DNA of 56,488 nucleotides, from assembly GCA_026399315.1 (NCBI GenBank), contig JAPLRF010000036.1, forward strand, positions 1-56,488, in the 5' to 3' direction. The notes under the pieces are model-generated. The model had not been told where the DNA came from and searched no databases. It was given only the letters and a program-made list of their open reading frames with translations. This document shows positions 25,939 to 34,615 of this stretch, in pieces (the stretch's first letter is position 1; each line of letters starts with the position of its first letter). The translations under genes and the position numbers were made by a program. This stretch comes from Gammaproteobacteria bacterium (GTDB taxonomy: Bacteria; Pseudomonadota; Gammaproteobacteria; Coxiellales; Coxiellaceae).

Positions 25939-27250
25939 TTTAAGTATTCGTCATTTTGCTGATATGGCATTGCAACAATTGAAAACACTGGGTGTGACCC
26001 AAGCTGAAATTTCGCTGTCACAAGCCAGTGGATTTTCTGTCACAGCACGATTAGGGGATGTTGAAACACTGGAGCACCATCTCGATAAAAATTTTTCTGT
26101 TACTGTTATTCGTGATTATTGTACGGGTTCTGCATCGAGTTCTGATTTTTCAGAAGCCTCGATTTTTGCAGTCATTGAAAAGGCGTGCACGATTGCGCGG
26201 TTTTCAAATCCGGATTCTTTTGCTGGCTTAGCTGACCCAGCACGTTTAGCAAAAAATATTCCCGATTGTGATTTATATCATCCTTGGGCAATCACACCCG
26301 CAGAAGCCATTGAAATGGCCATTGCCTGTGAAAAAAAAGCAGTCTCGTTTGATAAACGCATTACAAATTCAGAAGGGGCTTCTATTAGCACACTCAATTC
26401 ACACGCCCTTTACGCAAATACATCCGGTTTTTTGGGTGAGTACAGTGTGACTGAACATGGTATGCATTGCTCAGTGCTTGCGACTGAAGACGAGAAAATG
26501 CAACGTGATGATGAATACACGGTTGCGCGCAATCCGAAGGATTTAAGTTCAATCGATTTTGTTGCAACTGGTGCTGCCGAAAAAACGATTAAACGCTTGG
26601 GTGCGCGACGCATTAAAACACAAAGCTGTCCTGTTATTTTTGAGGCGTCAGTTGCGAAATCATTATTGCGCGCTTTTGTTCAAGCAATTAGCGGCAGTAA
26701 TTTATATCGCCAATCATCGTTTTTATTGAATGCAATGGGGCAGCCTCTTTTTCCTGAATTTATTAATATTTTCCAGCAGCCGAATTTATTGTCAGCGATG
26801 GGCAGCGTTCCTTTTGATGCTGAAGGAGTTGCAGTTGAGAATCAGCATTATATCCGTGCCGGTGAATTGGTGAGTTACGTGCTGGGAAGTTACTCTGCGC
26901 GTAAATTGGGACTGCAAACAACGGGAAATGCGGGTGGTATTTTTAACTTATCAATTAATAGTACAGAATCTTCACTGCAAGCGTTATTGAAAAAAATGGA
27001 CCGTGGATTATTGGTAACAGAATTAATGGGGCAGGGGGTGAATATTACCACCGGTGATTATTCGCGCGGCGCTTCTGGATTTTGGGTTGAGCATGGTGAA
27101 ATACAATTCCCTGTTGAAGAAGTGACGATTGCTGGTAATTTAAAGTCTATTTTTTCAGGTATTTTGGCGATTGCTAATGATGTTGATATCCGCGGCTCAA
27201 TTCGTAGCGGTTCAATTTTAATTGATAAGATGACTGTTGCAGGTTCATAA
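25925..27250 (+). CDS. pmbA: Metalloprotease PmbA/TldE
   Basis: Partner of TldD in a heterodimeric metalloprotease that matures peptides such as microcins and degrades unfolded peptides. 441 residues, family-normal. Seen: [11 protein letters not shown], then SPNLLSA-type [41 protein letters not shown], and the C-terminal [20 protein letters not shown] with [10 protein letters not shown]. PmbA lacks the HExxxH of TldD, as here. Overlap with lon suggests translational coupling; tldD is not in the window. Confidence 0.95.
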   Translation: MPRTDLSIRHFADMALQQLKTLGVTQAEISLSQASGFSVTARLGDVETLEHHLDKNFSVTVIRDYCTGSASSSDFSEASIFAVIEKACTIARFSNPDSFAGLADPARLAKNIPDCDLYHPWAITPAEAIEMAIACEKKAVSFDKRITNSEGASISTLNSHALYANTSGFLGEYSVTEHGMHCSVLATEDEKMQRDDEYTVARNPKDLSSIDFVATGAAEKTIKRLGARRIKTQSCPVIFEASVAKSLLRAFVQAISGSNLYRQSSFLLNAMGQPLFPEFINIFQQPNLLSAMGSVPFDAEGVAVENQHYIRAGELVSYVLGSYSARKLGLQTTGNAGGIFNLSINSTESSLQALLKKMDRGLLVTELMGQGVNITTGDYSRGASGFWVEHGEIQFPVEEVTIAGNLKSIFSGILAIANDVDIRGSIRSGSILIDKMTVAGS

Positions 27251-27352
27251 CTCCTTATTATCTTTTCCTTATCCGCTCTTTTAAGTTATAATGCAGTACT
27301 TTTTCGATCATGGACGAAATCGCAGGCCAACCATGATTGGAGTCAGTAAAAT

Positions 27353-27976
27353 ATGTTTCGTCTTTTCTTTTTATTGTTTATTTTTACGTTTGCATTTTTT
27401 GGAAGCGCTTGTTCTGTGGTCGCTAAGCCGCAATCTATTCCGATGACAGATCTTTCTGGTTCTAGTAATTACTCCGAACATGTTAAAAAATTAATTTCCC
27501 GCTCTATGTTATTGTCGAAAAAAGAGCTGAACTATCGATTTGGATCAGGCGACCCTAAAAACGGGGGAATGGATTGTTCTGGCACTATTCATTATTTATT
27601 GAAAAAAGTGGGGCATATTAATTCTCCAAGAGATGCGCGTGATCTTTATCTGTGGGTTAAAAAAGACGGTAGATTACATCCTGTTCACGCCTATCATTTT
27701 AATTCGCGTCAATTTAGTAGGCTTAAACCAGGTGATTTGTTGTTTTGGACTGGCACCTATCGAACACGCCGTAAACCACCTATTACGCATGTGATGCTTT
27801 ATATAGGGAAAAATAAGCGACATCAACGATTGATGTTTGGTGCAACCGAAGGGATTTATCGCGGTAGAATTGTGCGTGGCGTAGGGGTGTTTGATTTTGT
27901 ATTGCCAACACGACATGAGAGAGCACGCTTTGTTGCTTATGGCTGTATCCCGCATTACACTTGCTCAAACAGGTGA
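27353..27976 (+). CDS. Secreted NlpC/P60-family peptidoglycan hydrolase
   Basis: 207 residues. N-terminal signal of about 24 residues (very Phe-rich); a Cys at 20 follows GSA and might make it a lipoprotein, though position -3 is not ideal. NlpC/P60 domain: YRFGSGDPKNGGMDCSG with the catalytic Cys near 75, and ITHVMLYIG with the catalytic His near 146. The family cuts D-Glu-DAP peptide bonds in the cell wall. Possible promoter with -10 TATAAT at 27287-27292. Alone after pmbA; a MITE-like element lies downstream. Confidence 0.85.
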   Translation: MFRLFFLLFIFTFAFFGSACSVVAKPQSIPMTDLSGSSNYSEHVKKLISRSMLLSKKELNYRFGSGDPKNGGMDCSGTIHYLLKKVGHINSPRDARDLYLWVKKDGRLHPVHAYHFNSRQFSRLKPGDLLFWTGTYRTRRKPPITHVMLYIGKNKRHQRLMFGATEGIYRGRIVRGVGVFDFVLPTRHERARFVAYGCIPHYTCSNR

Positions 27977-27997
27977 TGTTAAATGCATCGTTTTATC

Positions 27998-28167
27998 GTA
28001 ACCGCTCCAAATTTCAAGGTTACGCAAATAGTATTGCTCCGATTGAAAAGTGATCGGGGACCTGAGGTCAGGGATCTGAGTCAGAATGCGAGCACCGATC
28101 CCAGATAGCTGATCGCCTCTCGCAATAGCAATGATGTTGATATCACCCTGAAAAATCGAGCGGATAC
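27998..28167. repeat. MITE-like element M1 (170 bp) with 10-bp terminal inverted repeats
   Basis: Ends GTAACCGCTC (27998-28007) and GAGCGGATAC (28158-28167) are reverse complements at 9 of 10 positions. The left 60 bases match the short element M2 (4068-4131, opposite orientation); the right 125 bases (R4) match 34270-34402. It has an internal inverted repeat GTAACC/GGTTAC. The reverse strand has an open stretch, but with no start or ribosome site. It fills most of the 238-base gap between the NlpC/P60 and MFS genes. Confidence 0.65.
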
Positions 28168-28214
28168 GTTTTAGCTGGTAGAATCAAAGTTGATTTAAGT
28201 GCCGAAGAGGGAAA

Positions 28215-29453
28215 ATGCCAAACAATTTTAAACGTCTATTCCCTTTGTTGTTACTGATATTCATTGATTCATTTGGCTACTTCGTTGTTATTCCGATCCT
28301 ATTAGAATTATTTTTTAAAACGCACTATGGAATTTTACCTGTCAATACCAGTATGCCGATGCGTGATTTTCTCACAGGCTTTACCATTTGTTTATCCACG
28401 TTTACAGCACTCATTGCAGCGCCTTTTGTTGGTAATCTTTCTGATAAATTTGGCCGTAAAAAAATATTATTATTTTGCTTGATGGGTGTTACATTTGGGT
28501 TTGCATTGCCTATTGTTGGCATTTTAAAAAAAAATCTTCTATTGGTTTTGGTGGGTCGTGCATTAGGGGGGGTTGGTTCATCCAGTCAAGCGGTTGCGCA
28601 AGCAGCAGTAGCTGATTTATGTAAAGATGATGAAAATAAAGCGTTATTTTTAAGCTTTATTGCGTTAATGATGACTTTACCTATTATGCTTGGGCCTTTA
28701 GTCGGGGGCTATTTATCTGACAATCATTTAGTAAGTTGGTTTAGCGCAACAACGCCTTATTGTTTGGCGACGATTATTTCTTTTTTTTGTTTTTTTATTA
28801 TATTGTTTTTCTTTCAAGAAACACGGGCAAGTACAATACATGCGGAAATACTGAGTGTATCTGATGTGGTTTTTGGCTTTAAAAAAGCAATAAAGCACTA
28901 TCATATCGGCGCATTGCTCGTAATATTTTTTTGCCTTGAGTTAGCGTGGAGTCAATATTATCAAAGTATTTCTTTATTTTTAACACAGCAATTTCATTAC
29001 AGTGTTCAGCAAATTAGTTTATACAACGCGTTAATGGGTGTTTTCATGTCATTGGGATTATTATTTTTATATCCCATGCTAATAAAATATTTCTCAATTA
29101 GAAAAATAATGGCTAACAGTGTTTTGCTTGTTTTTTTAGGCTTATTACTGTGTGCGATATTGCCGGCTTATCAATTATTTTTTGTGTGGTGTGTTGCGAT
29201 ATTCACAGGAACAGCTTATGTGAGTTTATTGACCTTGATTTCCAATCAAGCGCCTAAAACACATCAGGGGTGGATCATGGGTTATTCAAGCACGGTGTTA
29301 TTTTTAGCGTGGCTGATTACGGGGTTTAATGGTGGCCTGTTGATTTCACTTCACGCTACTTTGTCATTGTGGGTTGCGGCTGCCATGGCTGGGGTCGCTT
29401 TTTGGGTGGCATTGAAAACACGGTATGTTCTATTGCCACGCTTTGTGGAATAA
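28215..29453 (+). CDS. Major facilitator superfamily transporter (drug-efflux type)
   Basis: 412 residues with twelve predicted membrane segments. The TM2-TM3 loop GNLSDKFGRKKILL is the MFS motif A, followed by ALGGVGSSSQAVAQA and the TM5 MLGPLVGGYLSD, motif C-like, as in TetA/Bcr-type efflux pumps. GAAGAGGGAAA precedes the ATG. Substrate unknown. recA follows after 33 bases and may be co-transcribed. Confidence 0.88.
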   Translation: MPNNFKRLFPLLLLIFIDSFGYFVVIPILLELFFKTHYGILPVNTSMPMRDFLTGFTICLSTFTALIAAPFVGNLSDKFGRKKILLFCLMGVTFGFALPIVGILKKNLLLVLVGRALGGVGSSSQAVAQAAVADLCKDDENKALFLSFIALMMTLPIMLGPLVGGYLSDNHLVSWFSATTPYCLATIISFFCFFIILFFFQETRASTIHAEILSVSDVVFGFKKAIKHYHIGALLVIFFCLELAWSQYYQSISLFLTQQFHYSVQQISLYNALMGVFMSLGLLFLYPMLIKYFSIRKIMANSVLLVFLGLLLCAILPAYQLFFVWCVAIFTGTAYVSLLTLISNQAPKTHQGWIMGYSSTVLFLAWLITGFNGGLLISLHATLSLWVAAAMAGVAFWVALKTRYVLLPRFVE

Positions 29454-29486
29454 TGATTTCAGATTTTTTAAACGAGGATGGAAAAA

Positions 29487-30539
29487 ATGGAAGATAAAAG
29501 TAAAGCATTGAGTGCAGCATTAGCGCAAATTGAAAAACAATTTGGTCGTGGCGCCATTATGTGCATGGGTGACGAAAACGGGATGCGCGATATCGAAGTG
29601 ATTTCAACAGGCTCAATTGGTTTGGATGCTGCATTGGGTGTGGGTGGTTTACCACGCGGCCGTGTCGTTGAGATTTATGGTCCAGAATCTTCGGGTAAAA
29701 CAACATTAACATTGCAAACCATTGCCGCATGTCAAAAAGCGGGCGGTACGGCGGCTTTTGTCGATGCGGAACATGCGCTTGATGTTATTTATGCCGAAAA
29801 ATTAGGTGTCGATGTTAAGAAATTATTGGTTTCCCAGCCGGATACGGGTGAACAAGCATTGGAGATTACAGACATGCTGGTGCGCTCAAATGCGGTGGAT
29901 ATGATTGTGGTCGATTCAGTTGCTGCGCTAACACCGCGTGCAGAAATCGAAGGCGATATGGGTGATTCGCATATGGGTTTACAAGCGCGGCTCATGTCTC
30001 AAGCACTTCGTAAATTAACAGCGAACATCAAAAAATCAAACACCTTGATTGTATTTATCAATCAAATTCGCATGAAAATTGGCGTTATGTTTGGTAATCC
30101 AGAAACAACGACGGGCGGCAATGCGTTAAAGTTTTACGCCTCAGTGCGTTTGGATATTCGTAGAACGGGCGCCATTAAAAAAGGCGATGAAATTATCGGT
30201 AATGAAACCCGTATTAAAGTAGTTAAAAATAAAGTGGCACCGCCGTTTCGTCAAGTGGATTGCGAAATTTTATACGGTGAAGGCATTTCACGTGAAAGTG
30301 AATTAATTGAGCTGGGTGTTGCGCAAGGTTTAATTGATAAAGCCGGTGCTTGGTACAGCTACCAAGGAACGCGTATTGGTCAAGGTAAAGATAATGTACG
30401 AGAATATTTAAAAGAAAATAAAGCGACGGCACAAGAAATTGAAATAAAATTGCGTCAATTAATATTATCAGGTAAGCCTGTCTCTGCTGCTGCAACGGCG
30501 AAAGCAAAAGCAGAAGCTGAGGAACTGGAAGTAGTATAA
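29487..30539 (+). CDS. recA: Recombinase RecA
   Basis: DNA strand-exchange ATPase of homologous recombination. 350 residues. Start chosen at the second ATG: the GAGG site directly abuts the first ATG (29478) but is 9 bases from this one. Walker A GPESSGKT (about 65-72), [18 protein letters not shown] (Walker B and L1 region), the L2 region [16 protein letters not shown] and an acidic C-terminal end. No LexA box (CTGT-N8-ACAG) is seen in the short gap upstream. recX follows. Confidence 0.98.
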   Translation: MEDKSKALSAALAQIEKQFGRGAIMCMGDENGMRDIEVISTGSIGLDAALGVGGLPRGRVVEIYGPESSGKTTLTLQTIAACQKAGGTAAFVDAEHALDVIYAEKLGVDVKKLLVSQPDTGEQALEITDMLVRSNAVDMIVVDSVAALTPRAEIEGDMGDSHMGLQARLMSQALRKLTANIKKSNTLIVFINQIRMKIGVMFGNPETTTGGNALKFYASVRLDIRRTGAIKKGDEIIGNETRIKVVKNKVAPPFRQVDCEILYGEGISRESELIELGVAQGLIDKAGAWYSYQGTRIGQGKDNVREYLKENKATAQEIEIKLRQLILSGKPVSAAATAKAKAEAEELEVV

Positions 30540-30550
30540 TCATCACGGAA

Positions 30551-30570
30551 ACGCGCCCGGCAGGGTGCGT
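30551..30570. repeat. R3 hairpin repeat, copy after recA
   Basis: 8-bp stem (ACGCGCCC with GGGTGCGT, one G-U) around GGCA, starting 11 bases after the recA stop. Same hairpin as at 34219 and 38885; flanking TCATCACGGAA and GTGTGATCACGC are diverged. No T-run follows. Confidence 0.65.
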
Positions 30571-30655
30571 GTGATCACGCTAACATATTAAAAATAGCAA
30601 TTGACTGTGTTGTTCTGGGCGCGAACATTTTCGCACCAGCAAGGTGCAAGTAATT

Positions 30656-31075
30656 ATGTCAACACCCTACGAAAAAGCAATTGATTATCTTTCCAGGCGT
30701 GAACATTCGCGTCTGGAATTAAAGCGAAAACTGCGAGCGAAAGATTTTCCAGAAGCGGAAATTAACAACACGCTTGATCAATTAATTGCAAAAAAATTTC
30801 AAAGTGATGAGCGTTTTACTGAAGCTTATGTTCGCTACCGAAAACAAGCAGGTTTTGGTCCCATGAAAATTGCTGCTGAATTGAATGAACGCGGTGTTTC
30901 TGATGCAATTATTTCGGCGATCATCAATTTAAATGCAGATGAGTGGCGAGCGAAAATGATTTCTATCTGGCAGAAAAAATTTACAAATTCAAGCAAGGAT
31001 AAATCCGCGCAATGTCGTTTTTTATTTTCTCGTGGCTTTCCATCAGAAATGATTAATAGATTTTTATTTAAGTGA
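30656..31075 (+). CDS. recX: Regulatory protein RecX
   Basis: Small helical-repeat protein that caps RecA filaments. 139 residues. The ATG is preceded by AAGGTG 9 bases upstream; an in-frame GTG inside that site is not the start. Family pattern: AIDYLSRREHSRLELKRKL at the N terminus, then FQSDERFTEAYVRYRKQAGFGPMKI and repeated three-helix units. Its place after recA supports the call. A hairpin (GCACC/GGTGC) overlaps its ribosome site, which could lower translation relative to recA. Confidence 0.94.
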   Translation: MSTPYEKAIDYLSRREHSRLELKRKLRAKDFPEAEINNTLDQLIAKKFQSDERFTEAYVRYRKQAGFGPMKIAAELNERGVSDAIISAIINLNADEWRAKMISIWQKKFTNSSKDKSAQCRFLFSRGFPSEMINRFLFK

Positions 31076-31123
31076 TATGCTCATCGCTAATTATGATGCG
31101 AAGTTTTATCAAACAGCTCAGAA

Positions 31124-31143
31124 ACTAGAGCGGTAGCCCTAGT
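31124..31143. repeat. R1 hairpin repeat, copy D (GGTA loop)
   Basis: 8-bp stem with one mismatch (ACTAGAGC with GCCCTAGT) around GGTA, followed by GCGAATACGCAAA. Lies about 50 bases after the recX stop. The rest of the gap to 31333 is non-coding; I see no clear promoter there. Confidence 0.6.
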
Positions 31144-31333
31144 GCGAATACGCAAATGATTTTTTCTTTATCCAGTGGAAGGGTTACATTAAGCGGGCAA
31201 TTTTATTAAATAGTGCAGGAGGCAGCGTGCGAACGCGCAAACTTTTATAGAAAACAGATCATTATCATTGCTGTCCTCTATTGCTTATGAGAGCATTTCC
31301 TTAGTTTTAATGAATCTCTTCAGGAGAAATAGA

Positions 31334-31576
31334 ATGTCACGAAATAATACAGTAAAGCCGCAAGAGTGCGATCAAGATTCAGTGGCGTCATCACTTTCGC
31401 TTGCTGCGCCTGCCGCAAAAAAAAGTGCTCAAGAGCAGCGAGACATTAACTCAGCGCTATCGATGAGACAAAAGCATTCCCCGGCATTTTGTATGATTTG
31501 TCAAAAAAACAATGAGAAAAAGCAAGTTTGGCAGAATGAACTATCGAAAAAACCCTTTTCCGTCTCGAGAATGTAA
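31334..31576 (+). CDS. Small hypothetical protein with a CxxC motif
   Basis: 80 residues. The ATG has a strong CAGGAGAAAT site, better than the in-frame ATG 66 bases upstream. Hydrophilic, Ser/Lys/Gln-rich, with one pair FCMICQ near residues 53-56 and a further Cys near 12. No signal or membrane segment. I do not recognise it. The ribosome site argues that it is translated; a chance frame cannot be excluded. Lies 63 bases upstream of alaS. Confidence 0.5.
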   Translation: MSRNNTVKPQECDQDSVASSLSLAAPAAKKSAQEQRDINSALSMRQKHSPAFCMICQKNNEKKQVWQNELSKKPFSVSRM

Positions 31577-31639
31577 AGCTTGTGATTTTCACCTTAGCGT
31601 TTAAAATAGCGCATACAGATTCTATTCAGGCCTTCCACT

Positions 31640-34201
31640 ATGAAAACCATGACCAGCAATCAGCTTCGCGCTGCATTCATTCAGTATTTTAACGACCATC
31701 AACACACAACAGTACCGAGCAGCGCTTTGGTGCCGATTGATGATCCTACTCTGCTGTTCACCAATGCAGGCATGGTGCAATTTAAGGATACTTTTCTAGG
31801 ATTGGAAAAAAGGCCCTACACTCGCGCAGTGAGTGTGCAGCGTTGCGTCAGGGCTGGCGGAAAACACAATGATTTGGAAAATGTGGGTTATACGGCGCGT
31901 CATCATACTTTTTTTGAAATGTTGGGTAATTTTAGCTTTGGTGATTATTTTAAAAAGCCCGCGATTGAATTGGCATGGGATTTTTTAACCAAAGTCTTGG
32001 GTATCCCTGCTGGAAAATTATGGATCACTGTGTTCAAAGACGATCCAGAAAGTGAGGCAATTTGGTTAAATGAAATGAAAGTTGATCCAGCGCGTTTTTC
32101 CCGTTGCGGTGAAAAAGACAATTTTTGGTCAATGGGTGACACAGGTCCTTGCGGTCCATGCACTGAAATTTTCTATGACCATGGTGAATCTGTTGCGGGT
32201 GGGCCGCCTGGGTCGCCCGATGAATCAGGTGATCGCTACACTGAAATTTGGAATTTGGTTTTTATGCAATTTAACCGCGATATTGGCGGTAATTTAACGC
32301 CGCTACCAAAGCCTTGTGTTGATACGGGAATGGGGCTTGAACGATTGGCATCCGTGATGCAAGGCGTGCATGATAATTACGATATCGATTTATTTCAAAA
32401 CTTATTGCATGCGTTATCCAAGCTGGTTGATTATCCTGATTTAAAAGCAACCCCGATGCGCGTTATTGGCGTAACACCCTCAAATGAAGGACGTGGTTAC
32501 GTGGTTCGTCGCATTATTCGCCGCGCTGCACGCTATGGTTTTAAATTAGGTGAAAACAAGCCTTTTTTCTATCGTATGGTTGCAGCACTTGCAAAAGAAA
32601 TGGGGGATGCGTATCCGCAATTGCTTAAATCTCAAAAAATAATTGAAGAAGTGATACATCAAGAAGAAAAACAATTTTCAACTACCTTATCAAAAGGATT
32701 GAAAATTCTAGACAAAGAATTAGAAGAATCGCATGCGACAATAATTGACGGACAATTGATGTTTCAGTTATATGACACCTATGGATTCCCACCTGATTTA
32801 ACCATTGATATTGCCAAAGAACGTAATTTACAGTGGGATTATCCCGGCTTTGAAATGCAGATGTTAAAGCAACGCGAGCAATCACAGCAATCACAGCAAT
32901 TTAACCGTGAGCAAACACAGCAATTGCATTTAAGTGGCGAAACGCAATTTACCGGTTATGAAAAAATGAAAGACGATGGAAATGTCATCGCGTTATTGCA
33001 CGAATTTAAACCCGTTAGTAAATTAATGAAAGGCGAAGAAGGTATTGTTGTATTAGATAAAACGCCTTTTTATGCGGAATCAGGTGGGCAAATTGGCGAC
33101 AAAGGATTTTTACATTTTGAAGGCGGTAGCTTTAAAATCACAGATACGCAAAAAAAGGGTGCTGTGATTTTACATCAGGGACATGTAGTTTCTGGTGAAA
33201 TTAAAACGAATATTGCCGTGCATGCTGAAGTGGATTTATCGCGCAGCAGTACGCGTTTAAATCACTCTGCAACGCATTTATTGCATGAAGCATTACGTCA
33301 AATTTTGGGCGAACACGTTACGCAAAAAGGATCTTTGGTCGATCAAAAGCGCTTGCGATTTGATTTCGCGCACACCAAAGCATTGACCCAAGAACAAATT
33401 TTTTCAATTGAACGATTGGTCAATCAGCAAATTTTAAATAATTTAGAATTGCATACAAAAATATCTAAACTAGAAGATGCAAAGCGTGATGGCGCCATGG
33501 CACTATTCTCTGAGAAATATGCAGATGAAGTACGCGTGGTCAGCATGGGGCATTTTTCAACAGAGATTTGTGGTGGTACGCATGTTGCGCGAACAGGTGA
33601 TATTGGTTTATTTAAAATTATTGCAGAATCCGCAAGCGCTGCCGGTGTTCGCCGTATTGAGGCAGTAACCGGAATGGAAGCGTTACTGTGGGTTGAATCA
33701 GCAGAGAAGCAATTACATGCTATTTCTGATGTGTTAAAAACATCGCGTGAAACAATAGTAGAAAAATTAACACAAACACTCGATCAGAATAAGCTATTGT
33801 CAAAAGAGTTGGCGAGTCACAAACAAAAAGCTGCGCATCAAAGTACCGATACGCTGGCTGCAAAAGCAAAAAAAAATGAGGATATTTCTATTTTAATTGA
33901 AGAGATTAAAAACAGTGATCGCGAATCTTTGCGTCACATGGTCGATGAATTAAAATTAAAACTGGCGCCCGCTATTATTTTATTGGCGACGATTTCGGAC
34001 GAGAAAATTATTTATGTTGCGTCTGTTGGCAAGGATTGTCTTTCTGTAATCACCGCGCCTGATTTATTAAAAGCAGCGGGCGGAAAAGGCGGTGGTCGAC
34101 CAGATATGGCGCAAGGTGGCGGCGATGATCCTTCAAGCTTGCACACAGCATTGCACAGCGCGCGTGAGTTTGTCGCGAACGCCCAATCCCACAAAAAATA
34201 A
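31640..34201 (+). CDS. alaS: Alanine--tRNA ligase
   Basis: Charges tRNA-Ala and edits mischarged Ser/Gly. 853 residues (E. coli 876). Class II catalytic core with [24 protein letters not shown] and the [20 protein letters not shown] motif; editing domain zinc motifs [11 protein letters not shown] and CGGTHV; C-Ala domain [14 protein letters not shown]. The first of two close ATGs is used; either is possible. In many relatives recA-recX-alaS-csrA are adjacent, and here csrA is 8 kb away with the SNF2/F-box island and lysC between. Confidence 0.97.
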   Translation: MKTMTSNQLRAAFIQYFNDHQHTTVPSSALVPIDDPTLLFTNAGMVQFKDTFLGLEKRPYTRAVSVQRCVRAGGKHNDLENVGYTARHHTFFEMLGNFSFGDYFKKPAIELAWDFLTKVLGIPAGKLWITVFKDDPESEAIWLNEMKVDPARFSRCGEKDNFWSMGDTGPCGPCTEIFYDHGESVAGGPPGSPDESGDRYTEIWNLVFMQFNRDIGGNLTPLPKPCVDTGMGLERLASVMQGVHDNYDIDLFQNLLHALSKLVDYPDLKATPMRVIGVTPSNEGRGYVVRRIIRRAARYGFKLGENKPFFYRMVAALAKEMGDAYPQLLKSQKIIEEVIHQEEKQFSTTLSKGLKILDKELEESHATIIDGQLMFQLYDTYGFPPDLTIDIAKERNLQWDYPGFEMQMLKQREQSQQSQQFNREQTQQLHLSGETQFTGYEKMKDDGNVIALLHEFKPVSKLMKGEEGIVVLDKTPFYAESGGQIGDKGFLHFEGGSFKITDTQKKGAVILHQGHVVSGEIKTNIAVHAEVDLSRSSTRLNHSATHLLHEALRQILGEHVTQKGSLVDQKRLRFDFAHTKALTQEQIFSIERLVNQQILNNLELHTKISKLEDAKRDGAMALFSEKYADEVRVVSMGHFSTEICGGTHVARTGDIGLFKIIAESASAAGVRRIEAVTGMEALLWVESAEKQLHAISDVLKTSRETIVEKLTQTLDQNKLLSKELASHKQKAAHQSTDTLAAKAKKNEDISILIEEIKNSDRESLRHMVDELKLKLAPAIILLATISDEKIIYVASVGKDCLSVITAPDLLKAAGGKGGGRPDMAQGGGDDPSSLHTALHSAREFVANAQSHKK

Positions 34202-34275
34202 ATAAAATCATCTCAGAAACGCATCCGGCAGGGTGCGTGTGAACTCTGTAAAAAATACACGTTACCGCATTAAAA
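34194..34275. repeat. R3 repeat, copy A, after alaS
   Basis: About 80 bases nearly identical to 38860-38946, from the AAAAATAAATAAAATCAT run through the GGCA-loop hairpin (ACGCATCC/GGGTGCGT, 34219-34238) to TTACCGCATTAAAAG. It begins at the alaS stop codon. Together with R4 and R5 it fills the 414-base gap 34202-34615, which has no gene. Confidence 0.75.
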
Positions 34276-34402
34276 GAGTGGTCAGAGATCTGAGATCAGA
34301 GCTCGGTGTCAGAATACGAATACTGATCCCTGACAGCAGATCCCCGATAACTTCTTGCAGCAGCAATAATATTGGCATCACCATGAAAAATGCAGCGAAC
34401 AC
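34270..34402. repeat. R4 repeat: diverged MITE-like copy M3
   Basis: About 125 bases align with the right part of element M1 (28043-28167): shared blocks include GTCAGAAT-CGA, GCAATAAT and ATCACC-TGAAAAAT. Several differences fall at every third base when read on the minus strand as IF-GD-NIIA-AR, hinting that the sequence was once coding. The minus strand also ends in LLMR-stop at the same place as the F-box gene at 38930. No complete gene is present. Confidence 0.55.
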
Positions 34403-34411
34403 ATATTATTC

Positions 34412-34500
34412 GTATAAAAATAGACCGCATTTAATGAATTAACGGTATTTTAAGGATCACAAGCCCAATATTTTTGCTTAACGCTCGATAAACGGCAAAA
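34412..34500. repeat. R5 repeat, copy A, upstream of the SNF2 gene
   Basis: About 88 bases matching 40381-40468 in the same orientation, with the shared core GGTATTTTAAGGATC and CTCGATAAAC. The rest to 34615 holds the AT-rich leader of the SNF2 gene with AAGAAGAGAAATC before its ATG. Confidence 0.7.
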
Positions 34501-34615
34501 AAAATAGTTGCGATTAACACGCAATGAATTAAAATCCACATCAACATTTGCCCTGAATCATTGAGATAACGCGGCGTAATTTTTTGCTAAAATACCATAA
34601 AAAAGAAGAGAAATC

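Noticed and set aside
30540..30575. R3 hairpin as an ordinary intrinsic terminator of recA
   Set aside because: No T-run follows, and the same sequence with flanks recurs at 34219 and 38885, so it is listed as a dispersed repeat.
34233..34442. 69-codon frame downstream of alaS
   Set aside because: It lies wholly in dispersed repeats R3, R4 and R5 and the matching copies do not keep the frame.
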